NCBI RefSeq assembly: GCF_009649735.1
Contig: NZ_WJNH01000009.1
Span: 124,001 to 188,000, forward strand
Direction: 5' to 3'
Length of the DNA: 64,000 nt
From: Salinibacillus xinjiangensis
GTDB taxonomy: Bacteria; Bacillota; Bacilli; Bacillales; Alkalibacillaceae
Made by a program: the position numbers and the translations under genes. Shown here piece after piece: positions 61,891 to 64,000 of the stretch. The notes under the pieces were generated by a model. The model had not been told where the DNA came from. It searched no databases and worked only from the letters and a program-made list of their open reading frames with translations. Within the stretch, counting starts at the first letter, position 1. Each line of letters opens with the position of its first letter.

Positions 61891-62868
61891 ATGCCAAAAA
61901 TTCGCTTTGGAATACTAAGTACAGCAGGAATCGCCCAAAGTGCTTTAATACCCGCCACTGAGCGCGCGGAAAATGCTGAAACGGTTGCGATTGCAAGCAG
62001 TAGTGGTAGAGCGGGGGAGGTTGCTGCCAAGTTTGATATTCCTAAGGTGTATGAAAGCTACGAAGCATTATTAGATGACCCTGAGATTGATGCTGTATAT
62101 ATTCCGTTACCTAACCATCTACATATGGAATGGGTGAAAAAAGCAGCTGAGAAAGGGAAGCATGTCCTATCTGAAAAACCGGCTGCATTAAATGTAGCGG
62201 AAACGAAGGAATTGGTAAATGCTTGTAAGACCAATAAGGTTAAATATATGGAAGCTTTTATGTATCAGTTTCACTCTCAGCACGACCGTGTTAAAGAAAT
62301 TATTGCATCAGGTGAAATCGGTGAGGTTCAGCTAATGCGCGCAAGCTTCTCCTTTTATATGGATTACCCAGAGGAAAACATTCGAATGAATCCACTAATG
62401 GGGGGCGGCTGTCTTTATGATATTGGCAGCTATTGCATTCACTCTATTCGCAACATTCTTGAAGATGAACCAGAAAATATATTTGTCAAATCAGAAATTG
62501 ATCCTAATTTTGGTGTAGATACGACTACACTTGGTATGTTGGAAATGAAAAAGGGCGTCAAAGCTATGTTTGACTGTAGCTTTAACATGCCATTTCGTCC
62601 TCAGTATGAGGTGGTAGGAACGAAGGGCGTTATATCTGTGCCACGCGCTTATCGACCTGATAAGCATGACCATGAAGGTTTGGTTATCGTGGACAAAGAG
62701 GGGGACGTTCGCGAAGAAAGAATCGTAAAGGATCAGTATAAGGAAGAGGTTGAACATTTCGCATACGCTATATTAAATGACACCGAGCCTAGATATACAG
62801 GAGAAGATACCATTAAGAATATGCAGGTGATTGATTGGTGCTACGATTTAATTAAAATGAATGCTTAG
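61891..62868 (+). CDS. Gfo/Idh/MocA family oxidoreductase
   Basis: A 325-aa NAD(P)-dependent sugar dehydrogenase. The Rossmann region GILSTAGIAQSALIPA has a less glycine-rich dinucleotide loop than usual, and EKPAALNVAETKELV carries the catalytic Lys motif. The C-terminal domain contains GGGCLYDIGSYCIHSIR. The similarity is closest to D-xylose 1-dehydrogenase (NADP+)-like members of the family. AAGGAGG precedes the ATG, 21 bases after xylB, so it is in the xylose operon. A role in an oxidative side route for xylose or another pentose is inferred. Confidence 0.82.
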   Translation: MPKIRFGILSTAGIAQSALIPATERAENAETVAIASSSGRAGEVAAKFDIPKVYESYEALLDDPEIDAVYIPLPNHLHMEWVKKAAEKGKHVLSEKPAALNVAETKELVNACKTNKVKYMEAFMYQFHSQHDRVKEIIASGEIGEVQLMRASFSFYMDYPEENIRMNPLMGGGCLYDIGSYCIHSIRNILEDEPENIFVKSEIDPNFGVDTTTLGMLEMKKGVKAMFDCSFNMPFRPQYEVVGTKGVISVPRAYRPDKHDHEGLVIVDKEGDVREERIVKDQYKEEVEHFAYAILNDTEPRYTGEDTIKNMQVIDWCYDLIKMNA

Positions 62869-62877
62869 CCATTTTAA

Positions 62878-62912
62878 GATGACTGTCAACAGTTGGGTGG
62901 TTGACAGTCATC
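62878..62912. terminator. Terminator of the xylose operon
   Basis: A perfect 13-bp stem (gatgactgtcaac / gttgacagtcatc) with a 9-nt loop between the convergent xylose operon and the CDF gene. Confidence 0.85.
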
Positions 62913-62928
62913 TGCTAATTTTCTCACC

Positions 62929-63912
62929 TTACTCAGACCCATCATCTCCCTTGTTCTTATCAGTTTGCCACGTTTGTTTATCATCTGATTCAATTATGCC
63001 TAACACAACATCATCAATATCAGGCAGCCCTAATACTTTATCACGAACACGGAATTTAATATCATCAGCCTCAGCTAGGGAGAGCCCCTTTTTTAGTTCA
63101 ATATATGCCTCCACATGGTATTGGCGTCCTTCCTGAACAACTCTCATTTTGCTAATATCTACAACTGCCTTGTCGTTGAAAATGGTTTCGACTACCTTTT
63201 CTTCTACCCTTGCTGGCGCTGCAACACCAATGAGTCCAATGGTGTTGTCGTAACCAATTTTTAATGCAATGCCAATCAGTAGGACTCCGATTAACATTGT
63301 ACCGATTCCGTCCCAAAAATATTGTCCTGTTACGTGTGATACCAACACAAATATGAGAGCTATTAAAGAGCCGAATGTAGCTACAAGATCCTCATAAAAT
63401 ACAAGTCGTGTAGGTGGGGCGGCGTAGCCAATATTTTTAAATGATTCAGGGATAATTTGCATACCTGTAGCAGAGGAGCGGGACTCATGGGCAATTTCTT
63501 TCATCGTTTTGATGAGTATATAACCATCAACGATAATGGATACGATTAATACACCTACGTTTAACCACAGGTTTGTGGATGCTTCAGGATGTTGAATGAC
63601 TTCCCATCCTTTATGAATCGTTTCATAAGCCATGATAGATATTACAATTACGGCAACTAAAACGAAAAGGTTCACAACACGCCCGAACCCAGTTGGAAAA
63701 CGTTTGGTAGGTTCTTTCTCGGCCAGTGCACTCCCGAAATAAACGAATCCTTGGTTTACCGCATCAGCAATGGAATGTATGGTGGTAGCAAACATGGCAC
63801 CACTTCCACTGATGGCTGCAGCTATCCCTTTGATTATAGCTAACAATGTATTTCCTAAGGCAGCGATACCAGATGATTTATTACCCTTTTTTAAAAGTTG
63901 AATAAAGCCCAT
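62929..63912 (-). CDS. Cation diffusion facilitator family transporter
   Basis: A 327-aa CDF-family membrane transporter with about six helices and a C-terminal cytoplasmic domain (about 235-310) with the ferredoxin-like VVDISKMRVVQEGRQYHVEAYIE. The metal-site residues in helix 2 are His46 and Asp50 (HSIADAVNQ). In helix 5 the usual HxxxD is replaced by Glu174-Asp175 (YEDLVATFG), a pattern seen in the SLC30A9-like subgroup. The start (63912) has AAAGGTGG upstream. Metal specificity is unknown. The gene is not linked to a metal regulator in this window. Confidence 0.82.
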   Translation of the reverse strand: MGFIQLLKKGNKSSGIAALGNTLLAIIKGIAAAISGSGAMFATTIHSIADAVNQGFVYFGSALAEKEPTKRFPTGFGRVVNLFVLVAVIVISIMAYETIHKGWEVIQHPEASTNLWLNVGVLIVSIIVDGYILIKTMKEIAHESRSSATGMQIIPESFKNIGYAAPPTRLVFYEDLVATFGSLIALIFVLVSHVTGQYFWDGIGTMLIGVLLIGIALKIGYDNTIGLIGVAAPARVEEKVVETIFNDKAVVDISKMRVVQEGRQYHVEAYIELKKGLSLAEADDIKFRVRDKVLGLPDIDDVVLGIIESDDKQTWQTDKNKGDDGSE

Positions 63913-64000
63913 TGAACTGCCACCTTTCCAGTTTGATATCTCTACGTATTATGGACTAAAATCGCTTAAAAAATGTAAGGTAGTCTTAAGGGTTTAAAAT

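Overview
The window is a low-GC, gene-dense chromosomal stretch from an endospore-forming member of the Bacillaceae (Firmicutes). The evidence is a PdaA-type spore-cortex deacetylase, a SpoIIM-family (DUF95) protein, Bacillus-type roc, ctaB, ccdA and xyl genes, strong GGAGG ribosome-binding sites, frequent TTG/GTG starts and simple stem-loop terminators. The species cannot be named from the sequence. No rRNA, tRNA, CRISPR array, prophage or insertion sequence was seen.

Layout. 1-4.6 kb: end of a pdaA-like gene, a secreted subtilisin, an AlkA-type DNA glycosylase, an unlisted 39-codon gene, a SLAP-domain protein and a GNAT acetyltransferase. 4.65-4.94 kb: about 5.5 degenerate tandem copies of a ~52-bp hairpin-forming repeat. 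4.9-10.9 kb: a frameshifted aldehyde dehydrogenase, then arginine/proline catabolism (rocR, divergent rocA, rocD) with a near-perfect sigma-54 promoter and an upstream inverted repeat. 11-18.5 kb: an alpha/beta hydrolase gene with an amber codon, a heme-farnesyltransferase-type UbiA protein, two overlapping small genes, DoxX, a DadA-like oxidoreductase, an ion-channel-like protein, then CcdA, a TlpA/ResA-like thioredoxin and an orphan OmpR-type regulator with an awkward start. 18.6-25.5 kb: a multigene membrane/AAA+ cluster (membrane protein, DUF4129, DUF4350, MoxR ATPase, DUF58, SpoIIM/DUF95, RDD) whose role is not established. 25.5-34 kb: an amber-interrupted PepV-type dipeptidase, a DUF1906 protein, a frameshifted VOC gene, a GH18/LysM/peptidoglycan-binding protein with a small secreted partner, a second subtilisin and a zinc alcohol dehydrogenase.

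34-44 kb holds a complete-looking Gram-positive type IV pilus locus: three minor-pilin genes on the minus strand, then divergent pilB-pilT-pilC-pilA-pilD-pilM-pilN-pilO. It has PilT and PilMNO, so it is more than a com-type DNA-uptake pseudopilus. 44-50 kb carries a two-component system and an ABC-2 exporter in a LnrJK/LnrLMN-like arrangement, with two small membrane genes between them. 50-54 kb: an acyl-CoA synthetase, a lipoprotein and an aldose 1-epimerase. 53.6-62.9 kb: a xylose module (xylR divergent from xylF-xylG-xylH-xylA-xylB and a Gfo/Idh/MocA dehydrogenase) with a visible promoter, XylR operator and cre-like site. A cation diffusion facilitator closes the window.

Four genes carry a single inactivating lesion: two one-base indels at G runs and two in-frame TAG codons. 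A fifth has no well-placed start codon. These may be real pseudogenes or sequence errors, and re-reading the DNA would decide.
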